Shown here piece after piece: positions 24,563-32,742 of a DNA stretch of 64,000 bases. Under the pieces are notes generated by a model, which was not told where the DNA came from, ran no database searches, and saw nothing but the letters and a program-made list of their open reading frames with translations. A program made the position numbers and the translations under genes. The first letter of the stretch is position 1; each line of letters begins with the position of its first letter. Source of the DNA: an uncultured Clostridia bacterium (GTDB taxonomy: Bacteria; Bacillota; Clostridia; Christensenellales; Aristaeellaceae); NCBI GenBank assembly GCA_934662505.1, contig CAKUKE010000003.1:124001-188000 (forward strand). Direction: 5' to 3'.

Positions 24563-27184
24563 TCACTCCGTCCGCAGCGCAACCACAGGATCCTTCCTCG
24601 CCGCAATGCGGGAGGGGATGAGCCCTGCGATAAAGGTCAGCAGCATGCTGATGAGCACCAGCACCACGCCGCTCATGGGAGGCAGCACCGCCAGATTGTG
24701 AATGCTTGTCAGTCCATAGATGATACGGCTGGCCAGCACATCCAGCAGCAGCGTAATGCCGATGCCCAGCACGCCCGCCGTAAAGCCCACGATCAGGGTT
24801 TCGGCATTGAACACCCGCGCCACATCCCGCTTGGAGGCGCCCATGGCGCGCAGAATGCCGATCTCCTTGGTACGCTCCAGCACGGAAATGTAGGTGATGA
24901 TGCCGATCATAATGGAGGACACCACCAGTGAAATGGCCACAAAGGCGATCAGCACGTAGCTGATGGCGTTGATGATGGTGGTCACCGAAGACATGATGAG
25001 TCCCACATAGTCCGTGTAGCGGATGGCCGATTCATCGCCCACCTGCTGATTGTACGCATCAATCAGATCCGTTATTTTTTCCTTGCTTTCAAAATCCCGG
25101 GCATAGATGCTGATGGAGGAGGGACGCGCCAGATCGGCCACCCCCAGCAGCTCCAGATTGCGCGCCAGCGTGCTGTCCGAGGTACGGTTGGACGCCTCGG
25201 GCACGTACGCCGCCACCAGTTCCTTCACCTCGTCGCTGCTCTTGCCCACCAGAAAGGGTTTGTACAGGTCAGGCACCTGGCTGATGTCGATTTCCGTTTT
25301 TTCTCCGTCCGCCGCAAAGGGAAGGCCGGTGAAAACGTCGTGCTCCGGGTCTGCCTGCTGCGCCCTGACCACGTCGCTTGCGTTCACCTGCTCCACCGCC
25401 CAGGTCTGCAGAGAGGACATGTAGCCCACCGCGCCGTTCGTACCGGCAGAGGTGGACACCGCGTCCTCCTTGGGGCGGATGACGCCCACCACCTTCAGCT
25501 CCAGCGCGTCCTGCATCTTCTGATACAGGTATTCCGCATCCCCGTGCCGATCCTGCCAGCGCCCCTTTTCATCCAGACTGTAATAGTCCGTCGGCAAAAG
25601 CAGACGGTACCGCAGCCCCAGCAGTTCATCGTAGGTGTAGCTGGTCTGGGGCATTTCCAGCGTCTCGCCCCGCATCATCTGCTCGGTCAGCGTGCGCACC
25701 TCGCTCTGATCCTTCAGGCCCAGCGCATAGAGGGTGTAATCGCTGATCTCGTTATGCTTGTTGACAATGACCACCAGTTCGTCCTTTTCCTTCGGCATGC
25801 GCCCTGCCAGCACGTCGAACTGCTGATCCAGCAGTTCTTCATTGTTCAGCAGCTCTTCAAACACGTCCATGCGGTCGAAAGTCTGGCTGTACATGGCGTT
25901 GCTTTCCATGACGTCCGTCATGGTGGTGCCCATCATGCTCATCAGGCCGCTTTCATTGAACACCTGACTGGGGTTCACCTGCACCAGCCCGTTTTGCGTG
26001 TCGCTGCTGAAAATGTTCAGCGTCGTACCATAGCCGTACTGAATGTCGGTCACCAGCGTCTCCACGCCGCTGTCGCCGCTTTCCAGATAGGCCTTGAAAT
26101 CGGCCAAATTGTTCCTGGTCACGGTCGCGGTCATGCTGTTGAGCATCCGGCTCATCACATTGCCGGAGTACACCCTGTCCATGTCGTGGGTCTCGCCCTC
26201 CTCATAGGCCGAGCCCATCATGGTGGTCAGCATGGCGGACATGTCCACCGTGTCCTCCTCTATCTGCAGCGGATAGCTGGACAGGGTATCCTCCTGCACC
26301 CTGGTAATGTAATCCTGTACGCCATTTGAAATGGAAAGGATGAGCGCAATGCCGATGATGCCGATGGAGCCCGCAAAAGCGGTCAGCAGGGTGCGGGTCT
26401 TTTTGGTGAGCAGGTTGTTAAACGACAGGGACAGGGCGGTCAGAAAGCTCATGGACGGCTTGCGCACGGCCTGATCGTCCGCTTTTTCACTTTCCAGTTC
26501 TTCCTCCGTGCAGGGATTGGTGTCGTCCACCACCCGCCCGTCCAGCAGCCGGATAATGCGGCTGGCGTACCGCTGCGCCAGCTCCGGGTTGTGGGTCACC
26601 ATGATCACCAGCCGGTCGCGCGCCACTTCCTTCAGGATCTCCATGACCTGCACGCTGGTCTCGCTGTCCAACGCACCGGTCGGCTCGTCCGCCAGCAGAA
26701 TTTCAGGGTCGTTCACCAGCGCGCGGGCGATTGCCACCCGCTGCATCTGTCCGCCGGACATCTGATTGGGCTTTTTGTTCAGCTGGTCGCCCAGCCCCAC
26801 CTTTTTCAGCGCCTCCACTGCCTTTTTACGGCGCTGCTGCTTGCTCACGCCGGACAGGGTCAGCGCCAGCTCCACATTGGCCAGCACGGTCTGGTGGGGA
26901 ATCAGATTGTAGCTTTGAAACACGAAGCCCACTTTGTGATTGCGGTACGTGTCCCAGTCCCGGTCGGTAAAATGACGGGTGGATTTACCGGAGATGACCA
27001 GATCGCCCCCCGTATACTGATCCAGCCCGCCGATCAGATTGAGCAGCGTTGTTTTGCCGCACCCGGACGGCCCCAGAATGGCGGCAAACTCGCTGCGGCG
27101 GAACGCCATGTCCACCGACCGGAGCGCCTCCACCCGCATATCGCCCACATCGTACACCTTGCTCAGCCCTTTTAATACCAGCAT
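24563..27184 (-). CDS. MacB-like ABC transporter, ATPase fused to an FtsX-type permease
   Basis: An 873-residue protein joining both halves of a type VII (MacB/LolCDE-like) ABC system. The N-terminal ~230 residues are the ATPase: Walker A GPSGCGKTTL, Q-loop FVFQSYNLIPHQ, signature MSGGQMQRVAIARAL, Walker B EILLADEPTGALD. A transmembrane helix (~residues 262-284) is followed by a large extracellular domain with many acidic residues. The C-terminal FtsX domain has three helices and the ERTKEIGILRAMGASKRDVARVF loop. Such proteins move peptides or lipids or transmit force to wall enzymes; the substrate is unknown. The ribosome site is AAGGAG. Cotranscribed with pcp. Confidence 0.9.
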   Translation of the reverse strand: MLVLKGLSKVYDVGDMRVEALRSVDMAFRRSEFAAILGPSGCGKTTLLNLIGGLDQYTGGDLVISGKSTRHFTDRDWDTYRNHKVGFVFQSYNLIPHQTVLANVELALTLSGVSKQQRRKKAVEALKKVGLGDQLNKKPNQMSGGQMQRVAIARALVNDPEILLADEPTGALDSETSVQVMEILKEVARDRLVIMVTHNPELAQRYASRIIRLLDGRVVDDTNPCTEEELESEKADDQAVRKPSMSFLTALSLSFNNLLTKKTRTLLTAFAGSIGIIGIALILSISNGVQDYITRVQEDTLSSYPLQIEEDTVDMSAMLTTMMGSAYEEGETHDMDRVYSGNVMSRMLNSMTATVTRNNLADFKAYLESGDSGVETLVTDIQYGYGTTLNIFSSDTQNGLVQVNPSQVFNESGLMSMMGTTMTDVMESNAMYSQTFDRMDVFEELLNNEELLDQQFDVLAGRMPKEKDELVVIVNKHNEISDYTLYALGLKDQSEVRTLTEQMMRGETLEMPQTSYTYDELLGLRYRLLLPTDYYSLDEKGRWQDRHGDAEYLYQKMQDALELKVVGVIRPKEDAVSTSAGTNGAVGYMSSLQTWAVEQVNASDVVRAQQADPEHDVFTGLPFAADGEKTEIDISQVPDLYKPFLVGKSSDEVKELVAAYVPEASNRTSDSTLARNLELLGVADLARPSSISIYARDFESKEKITDLIDAYNQQVGDESAIRYTDYVGLIMSSVTTIINAISYVLIAFVAISLVVSSIMIGIITYISVLERTKEIGILRAMGASKRDVARVFNAETLIVGFTAGVLGIGITLLLDVLASRIIYGLTSIHNLAVLPPMSGVVLVLISMLLTFIAGLIPSRIAARKDPVVALRTE

Positions 27185-27215
27185 AACAGACTCCTTACCT
27201 TCCGCTTTTCTCCAT

Positions 27216-27243
27216 ACAGTATGCGCCGTCTGACGTCAGTCAA
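27216..27243 (-). promoter_or_regulatory. Possible promoter of the ABC transporter-pcp operon with an internal palindrome
   Basis: Minus strand: TTGACT and TACTGT separated by 16 bp. The spacer contains the perfect 10-bp palindrome CTGACGTCAG (27230-27239), a candidate operator. Confidence 0.4.
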
Positions 27244-27356
27244 AAACACGGAATAATCATATCACAACCCCCTTTTTTTTCAAGCGGGCAAATGTGGCAG
27301 GAATATGAAGGGCAGTTTTTTGCGTGTTTTTCGACGGAAACGCCCCGCTTTCTGCC

Positions 27357-27385
27357 TTTACTTTCCAGCTCGTCTGTGCTATAAT
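27357..27385 (+). promoter_or_regulatory. Promoter of the cggR-pgk-tpiA operon
   Basis: TTTACT and TATAAT spaced by 17 bp, with TGC before the -10 (extended). The candidate CggR operator begins 6 nt downstream. Confidence 0.7.
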
Positions 27386-27390
27386 AAGAG

Positions 27391-27426
27391 CGGGGCATAT
27401 TTGACCCGCCGGGTCGTCCATTGTCC
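27391..27426 (+). promoter_or_regulatory. Candidate CggR operator (two direct half-sites)
   Basis: Two direct copies: CGGGGC-N5-TGACC and CGGGTC-N6-TGTCC, 3 bp apart. The Bacillus CggR operator is a direct repeat of CGGGAC-N6-TGTC. Position just after the -10 fits a roadblock or occlusion mode. This suggests autoregulation by the adjacent cggR product, relieved by fructose-1,6-bisphosphate. Confidence 0.65.
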
Positions 27427-27449
27427 CCACACAAAAGGAGTGAAAGCCC

Positions 27450-28487
27450 TTGCAGGAAAGCGAGCTCATTGCCCTGATTGCGCGCATTGCCCCTGAACAG
27501 ATGGAACAGTTGACCCGTCGGGCTCAGGCGCTCTCCGCCATCAGCAGCATGCAGCCGGTGGGACGGCGCGCGCTGGCCGCCCATGTCAATCTGCCTGAAA
27601 GGGAAATTCGCACCATGGCCGCCGCACTGCGGGAAGAAGGGCTGCTGCGGCTGGACGCCGCCGGCATGCAGCTGACGGAGGCCGGTCAGGCGCTGGTGCC
27701 CGCCGCAGAGGAATTGAGCCGTACCCTGTGCGGTCTGACGGAGCTGGAGCGCTCGCTGTGCCAGCTGACAGGGGTGCGCAGCGTGACGGTGGTCGCCGGC
27801 AACGCCGATGCGGACGCGCAGGTGCTGCGCACCGTGGGCCGCGTAGCCGCTCACCATCTGCGCAACATGCTGCAAAACGGCGCGACGCTGGCCGTCACAG
27901 GCGGCCGCACCATGCGCGCAGTCGCCGAAGGCATGCAAAGCGCCGCACCCATGGACGTCATGGTCGTACCCGGGCGGGGCGGCATGGGCTCCTCGGTGGA
28001 AAACCAGGCCAGCGTCATTGCAGCGGAAATCGCCCGCCGGCTGGGCGGCCGCTATCAGGTCATGCACATTCCCGACACGCTGGACGAAGCCGCGCTGCAG
28101 GAAATGCTGCGGCTGCCCGAGGTGCAGGACGCCATCCGCTGGATGGAGCAGGCCGATATCGTGCTGCACGGGATTGGCCGCGCCGATGAAATGGCCGCCC
28201 AGCGGCGGCTGCCCGCAAGCGCGCTGGCCGCCATTGAGGCAGGCGGCGCCGTGGGCGAGGCTTTCGGCGACTTTTTCGACGCACAGGGGCGCAATGTCTA
28301 CCAGATGAGCACCGTCTCCGCCGGCATGCTGCGCCACAACAATCACAGCCGCCTTTTCGCCGTCGCAGCGGGGCGCAAAAAGGGGCAGGCCATCATCGCC
28401 GCCCTGCGCCACGAACCGCACGCGGCGCTTGTGACCGACGAAGGCGCGGCAAGGCAGATGCTGCGTCTGCTGCAGGACGCAAACTGA
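27450..28487 (+). CDS. cggR: Central glycolytic genes regulator CggR (SorC family)
   Basis: A 345-residue transcriptional repressor of lower glycolysis whose family ligand is fructose-1,6-bisphosphate. It starts at a TTG, 8 nt after AAAGGAG. The N-terminal winged-helix (PVGRRALAAHVNLPEREIRTMAAALREEGLL) is followed by the SorC sugar-phosphate-binding domain from residue ~90, with LAVTGGRTMRAVAEGM, PGRGGMGSSVENQASVIAAEIARRLGG and the C-terminal VYQMSTVSAGM. It heads an operon with pgk and tpiA; gapA, which usually follows cggR directly, is absent here. Confidence 0.93.
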   Translation: MQESELIALIARIAPEQMEQLTRRAQALSAISSMQPVGRRALAAHVNLPEREIRTMAAALREEGLLRLDAAGMQLTEAGQALVPAAEELSRTLCGLTELERSLCQLTGVRSVTVVAGNADADAQVLRTVGRVAAHHLRNMLQNGATLAVTGGRTMRAVAEGMQSAAPMDVMVVPGRGGMGSSVENQASVIAAEIARRLGGRYQVMHIPDTLDEAALQEMLRLPEVQDAIRWMEQADIVLHGIGRADEMAAQRRLPASALAAIEAGGAVGEAFGDFFDAQGRNVYQMSTVSAGMLRHNNHSRLFAVAAGRKKGQAIIAALRHEPHAALVTDEGAARQMLRLLQDAN

Positions 28488-28566
28488 TTTCTGACTCCAC
28501 GACCCGAAAGGGTCTGGACATATACTCTGTTGCCACCATCATCATAAAAGGTAAGGAGATCTGGTC

Positions 28567-29760
28567 ATGAGCATGAACAAGAAAACCGTGGAAGACATTC
28601 AGGTAAAGGGCAAACGCGTACTGGTACGCGTGGACTTCAACGTTCCCATGGACGAAAACCAGAAAATCACCGATGAAAACCGCATCATCGGCGCGCTCCC
28701 CACCATTCAGTATCTGGTCAAGAACGGCGCCAAGGTCATCCTGTGCAGCCACATGGGTCGTCCCAAGGGCGAATTTAACATGAAGTATTCTCTGGCGCCC
28801 GTGGCCAAATGCCTCTCCGGCCTGCTGGGTCAGGAAGTGAAAATGTGCAAGGACGTCATCGGCGAGGATGCAGACCGCGTGACCGCCTCCCTCAAGGACG
28901 GCGAAGTGTGCCTGCTGGAAAACCTGCGCTTCCATAAGGAAGAAGAAAAGAACGACCCCGAATTTGCCAAGAAGCTGGCTTCCTATGCCGACGTGTACGT
29001 CAACGACGCGTTCGGCACCGCGCACCGCGCCCATGCCTCCACCGAAGGCGTGACCCACTACCTGCCCTCCGTGTGCGGCTACCTCATTGAAAAAGAGCTG
29101 CGCATCATGGGCGGCGCGCTGGAAAACCCCGAGCGTCCCTTCCTGGCCATTCTGGGCGGCGCCAAGGTGTCCGACAAGATCGGCGTCATCAACAACCTGC
29201 TGGACAAGGTGGACACCCTGATCATCGGCGGCGGCATGGCCTACACCTTCCAGAAGGCGATGGGCGGCCGCATCGGCAATTCTCTGTGCGAGGATGACAA
29301 GCTGGATCTGGCCAAGGAACTGCTGGCGCGCGCCGCTTACAAGGGCAAGCGCATCGTGCTGCCCGTGGATAACGAGGCCGGCAACGCCTTCAGCAACGAC
29401 TGCCTGCATATCACCGTCCATTCTCAGGAGATTCCCGACGGTTTCGAGGGCATGGATATCGGTCCGGTCACCCGTGAAATGTTCGTAAACGAAGTCAAGC
29501 GCGCCCGCACCATCATCTGGAACGGCCCCATGGGCGTGTCCGAATTCCCCGTGTTCGCGCAGGGCACCCGTGCCGTGGCGGAAGCCGTGGCCAACAACCC
29601 CGGCATCACCATCATCGGCGGCGGCGACAGCGCGGCGGCCATTCAGAAGCTGGGCTTTGCCGATAAGGTGACCCACGTGTCCACCGGCGGCGGCGCTTCT
29701 CTGGAATTCCTCGAAGGCATCGAGCTGCCCGGTGTGGCTGCGCTGGACAACAAGGACTGA
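28567..29760 (+). CDS. pgk: Phosphoglycerate kinase
   Basis: A 397-residue glycolytic kinase converting 1,3-bisphosphoglycerate and ADP to 3-phosphoglycerate and ATP. Motifs: RVDFNVPMDE at the N-terminus, CSHMGRPKG, LLENLRFHKEEEKNDPEFAKKLA, NDAFGTAHRAHAST, LGGAKVSDKIGVI, and the nucleotide-site GGGDSAAA with STGGGASLEFLEG. Full length and intact. AAGGAG lies 8 nt before the ATG. It is second in the cggR operon and is followed by two stem-loops before tpiA. Confidence 0.98.
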   Translation: MSMNKKTVEDIQVKGKRVLVRVDFNVPMDENQKITDENRIIGALPTIQYLVKNGAKVILCSHMGRPKGEFNMKYSLAPVAKCLSGLLGQEVKMCKDVIGEDADRVTASLKDGEVCLLENLRFHKEEEKNDPEFAKKLASYADVYVNDAFGTAHRAHASTEGVTHYLPSVCGYLIEKELRIMGGALENPERPFLAILGGAKVSDKIGVINNLLDKVDTLIIGGGMAYTFQKAMGGRIGNSLCEDDKLDLAKELLARAAYKGKRIVLPVDNEAGNAFSNDCLHITVHSQEIPDGFEGMDIGPVTREMFVNEVKRARTIIWNGPMGVSEFPVFAQGTRAVAEAVANNPGITIIGGGDSAAAIQKLGFADKVTHVSTGGGASLEFLEGIELPGVAALDNKD

Positions 29761-29770
29761 AGTTTTTCCC

Positions 29771-29847
29771 GCTGAAGAAGGGTCTATTCTTCCCTTCTCA
29801 GCTGCTCTGATGCGCCAGACGGTCGCGTTTTGCCGCCGTCTGGCGCA
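29771..29847 (+). other. Two stem-loops between pgk and tpiA
   Basis: Hairpin 1 (29771-29802) has an 11-bp stem with one bulged A. Hairpin 2 (29811-29847) has a perfect 12-bp stem TGCGCCAGACGG/CCGTCTGGCGCA. Neither is followed by a T-run, so they look like mRNA-stability or processing elements in the 152-nt intergenic space rather than terminators. Confidence 0.65.
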
Positions 29848-29912
29848 CCCATTCCGGCAGGCGGCGGCAAAAACATTGCGCCGCCGCCATGATACACAGG
29901 AGGTTGCAGAAT

Positions 29913-30665
29913 ATGCGTACGCCTATTATTGCGGGCAACTGGAAAATGAACAAAACGCCCCACGAGGCCAAGGAACTGGTGCAGGCGCTCAAGCCCCTGG
30001 TCGCCGATGCCAGCGCGACCGTGGTGGTGTGCGTTCCCTTCGTGGATCTGTGCCCCGTTCGCAAGGAGCTGGAAGGCACCAACATCCATCTGGGCGCTCA
30101 GAACGTCCACTTCAAGGCTTCCGGCGCTTACACCGGCGAAATTTCCGCCGCCATGCTCAAGGAACTGGGCGTGGAATACGTCATCATCGGCCACAGCGAG
30201 CGCCGGCAGTACTTCGGCGAAACGGACGCTACCGTCAACCTGCGTACGCTGGCCGCTGTGGAAGCCGGCCTGACCCCCATCATCTGCGTGGGTGAGCGCA
30301 AGGAAGAACGGGAAGCGGGCTACACCAACGCGCTGGTGGAATACCAGACCCTCATCGCCCTCAATGGTCTGACCGACGAACAGGTCAAGAACGTCGTCAT
30401 CGCCTACGAGCCTGTATGGGCCATCGGCACCGGTCTGACCGCCACCGACGAGCAGGCCAATGAAACCATCGGCGTCATTCGCGCCGCCATTGCGCGCAAG
30501 TACGGCAAGGCCGTATCCGACTGCGTCCGTATCCAGTACGGCGGCAGCATGAACCCCAAGAACGTCAAGGGTCTCATGGCTCAGCCCGAGATCGACGGCG
30601 GCCTCATTGGCGGTGCGTCCCTCAAAGCCGAGGACTTCTCTCTCGTGGTCAACTACAACAAGTAA
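29913..30665 (+). CDS. tpiA: Triosephosphate isomerase
   Basis: A 250-residue TIM-barrel enzyme interconverting dihydroxyacetone phosphate and glyceraldehyde-3-phosphate. The active site is complete: NWKMNK (N10, K12), the catalytic His in IIGHSERR, the catalytic Glu in AYEPVWAIGTG, and the phosphate-binding loops YGGSM and GGASL. The ATG at 29913 has CAGGAGG upstream; an ATG eight codons earlier does not. Last gene of the operon, closed by a strong terminator. Downstream glycolytic genes gpmI and eno do not follow. Confidence 0.98.
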   Translation: MRTPIIAGNWKMNKTPHEAKELVQALKPLVADASATVVVCVPFVDLCPVRKELEGTNIHLGAQNVHFKASGAYTGEISAAMLKELGVEYVIIGHSERRQYFGETDATVNLRTLAAVEAGLTPIICVGERKEEREAGYTNALVEYQTLIALNGLTDEQVKNVVIAYEPVWAIGTGLTATDEQANETIGVIRAAIARKYGKAVSDCVRIQYGGSMNPKNVKGLMAQPEIDGGLIGGASLKAEDFSLVVNYNK

Positions 30666-30677
30666 TTCTATTTCAGG

Positions 30678-30716
30678 CGACCGCTGCGCTGCTGCGCAGC
30701 GGTCGTTTTGTTTTTC
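30678..30716 (+). terminator. Intrinsic terminator of the cggR-pgk-tpiA operon
   Basis: Perfect 12-bp stem (CGACCGCTGCGC/GCGCAGCGGTCG), 4-nt loop, then TTTTGTTTTT. Confidence 0.93.
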
Positions 30717-30774
30717 CGCCCGTCCGAATCGACACCCTTCTTTCTTTCATGTGTTTTTTGTCCTGTTTTTTTCC

Positions 30775-30803
30775 TTGACATGCACCATGAATTTCTCTAT
30801 AAT
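30775..30803 (+). promoter_or_regulatory. Consensus promoter of the coiled-coil protein gene
   Basis: Exact TTGACA and TATAAT with a 17-bp spacer; the predicted 5' leader is about 97 nt. Confidence 0.88.
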
Positions 30804-30906
30804 GAAGTTGATCTTTATTTTCCATCCTGCTTTCGCGGAAGCTCCGTCTGTCCGGCACAACGAAATCCACGTGAAGCAGCGCAAACCGACAAGGAGGTTT
30901 CCCGTC

Positions 30907-32031
30907 ATGAAAAAGCTCGCCATTATCCTTTCCGTTGTTCTGGTCATCGCCGCCGTGGCCTGCTGTGTGCTTGCAGGCAGAGGCAGCCGTCTTTCCGCTG
31001 ACGTGAGCCGTCTGGAAGCAACCGTCAGCGAAAAGGAAGCCGACATCGCCGCGCTGAACGACACGCTGACCCAGGAAAAGGCAGCCGCCGAAGAAAAATC
31101 AACTGCCTATGAACAGCAGCTGGCCGAACTGACCGCCGCCGCTTCGGAAAAAGACGCCGCCCTTGCCGCCAGCGAGGAACAGAATAAGACGCTGACGCAA
31201 CAATCCACCGACAGCGCCGAGCAGATCAGGGTACTGGAGCAGCAGCTGGCTGACGACAGTGAGAAGATCAGCACACTGGAGCAAAAGACCGCCGAATTGA
31301 CGGCGCAGCTGGACACCGCCGCCGCCCAGACGGCTGCCGATGCGGAAAAGATCGCCGGGCTGGAGCAGCAGGTAGCGCAGCTGACCGCTGATGCCGAAAG
31401 CAAGGATCAGAAAGCCAAAACAGCCGCAGAGAAAATCGCCGAGCTGGAACAGCAGATCACCGGCTGGGCGGATAAACTGGCAGAGGGGCTGACCGCCGCC
31501 TTCACTTCCGAAACCGTTTCTGAAGACGTCTTCCAGACCGTACAGGAGCACGACACGCTGGATGTGGCGTATATCATCTACACCGACGGCTCCTTCGGCA
31601 ACCAGTACTGGGGCGGTGCCGTGCCTGAAGGCGTGCAGGTGCAGCGCGCGCTGGTGACCGGCGAAGGCGAATACACCGTGGGGCTGAACTTCACCGGCAC
31701 GGCGGACGGCGCCGCCAAGGGCATCATGCTGGGCGCTGTCGGCGTGGCCAACGGTGAAAAGCGGTTCCCGGGCTACTGCATCACCATCACCCGCGTGATC
31801 GTCAACGGTCAGGATGTAGCGCTGACCCCCGGCTACACCACCACGGACGACGGCAGCGTCACCAGAGAAACGTTCTACACCGCCCAGCCCGCCGCGCCCG
31901 ACGCCGCGCATGCCCGCACCGCGGAGGGCACGCTGACGGATGCCGCTGCCAGCATGGTGGACGAGGCTGCCTTTGAACGGGTCGAAACGCTGGAGATCAC
32001 CTTCCGCTACACCGCGCCCAAGGGAGAATAA
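30907..32031 (+). CDS. Membrane-anchored or exported coiled-coil protein of unknown function
   Basis: A 374-residue protein. MKKLAIILSVVLVIAAVACCVLAG forms a signal anchor; the Cys pair within it might allow lipidation but is not a standard lipobox. Residues ~30-195 are a continuous heptad-rich coiled coil dominated by Ala, Glu, Gln, Lys and Leu with recurrent LEQQ. The C-terminal ~175 residues look like a beta-rich domain (VAYIIYTDGSFGNQYWGG, GEYTVGLNFTG, ETLEITFRYTA). No family is recognised; a wall-facing scaffold or sensor is a guess. The start at 30907 has AAGGAGG. It is transcribed alone from a perfect consensus promoter. Confidence 0.8.
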   Translation: MKKLAIILSVVLVIAAVACCVLAGRGSRLSADVSRLEATVSEKEADIAALNDTLTQEKAAAEEKSTAYEQQLAELTAAASEKDAALAASEEQNKTLTQQSTDSAEQIRVLEQQLADDSEKISTLEQKTAELTAQLDTAAAQTAADAEKIAGLEQQVAQLTADAESKDQKAKTAAEKIAELEQQITGWADKLAEGLTAAFTSETVSEDVFQTVQEHDTLDVAYIIYTDGSFGNQYWGGAVPEGVQVQRALVTGEGEYTVGLNFTGTADGAAKGIMLGAVGVANGEKRFPGYCITITRVIVNGQDVALTPGYTTTDDGSVTRETFYTAQPAAPDAAHARTAEGTLTDAAASMVDEAAFERVETLEITFRYTAPKGE

Positions 32032-32742
32032 GCAAAAACCATTCCGCGTTGCGGTCTAAGTTCTTCCGGCCTGTCACAGTTTTTCTGCCGTGGCAGGCTC
32101 CGGAGGAGCAAGGGAACAGACGGCAAAATGGCAGGCTCTGCACCCATCGTGCAAAAGCAGCCATTCTGCGCAGCAGACAGCTCCGTATTCTGGCTGAGTT
32201 GCCTCCGCCTCAGGCCTTCCGGCCACGGTGCGATGCGCCAAAGTGCATGAATACGCCTGATGCACAAAATCAGCCCGGAACGTATCCCTCTGCCGATCCT
32301 CTTTCAGATTGTTCGTGCATCGCTTCCGTTCCCCACTCTGGCACTTTTTTTCCCATTGCTCTGCTGCAGGGTTTTCCCTTATCGGATCAACCGTATCCTT
32401 TTCTTTCATGCTTATGGTTATCCGTCATTCAAAGTTTTCTTTCGGTCAGATGCAGAAGGGCAGCAAAAAACCGGGACGCCGTACGCGGCGTCCCGGTTTT
32501 ATATGGCATTGTTTTCTTCTATATGCAGCATGGAATTCCTGACTCTGGCGCTCAGAGCGCACCGCTGCTCCGCGGTCTCATCCGCCGCCGTCGACCGGCG
32601 CACCCGAGTGCCTGTCCCCCGCCTCACGTCCGCCGACCGCGTCTCATCCTGCGTCTGCCCTGCAGCGGGGCAGCGGGGTACAGCCCCATCGACCTGAAGG
32701 CCGTGCTAAGTTGCGTCCGTCCCGCGCAGGGGCAGCGGATAT
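32032..32742. other. 711-bp interval without recognised genes
   Basis: Between the converging coiled-coil and PIG-L genes. The only clear element is the bidirectional terminator at 32465-32504, which would give the upstream gene a ~430-nt 3' untranslated tail. Short frames on both strands lack ribosome sites and protein-like composition. A direct repeat TGGCAGGCTC occurs near 32094 and 32130. Confidence 0.5.
32465..32504. terminator. Bidirectional intrinsic terminator
   Basis: 11-bp perfect stem (CCGGGACGCCG/CGGCGTCCCGG) with a TACG loop, preceded by six A and followed by TTTTAT, so it can work on both strands. Confidence 0.9.

Noticed and set aside
32074..32409. 111-codon minus-strand ORF between the coiled-coil and PIG-L genes
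   Set aside because: No ribosome site, unusual composition, and no recognisable motif.
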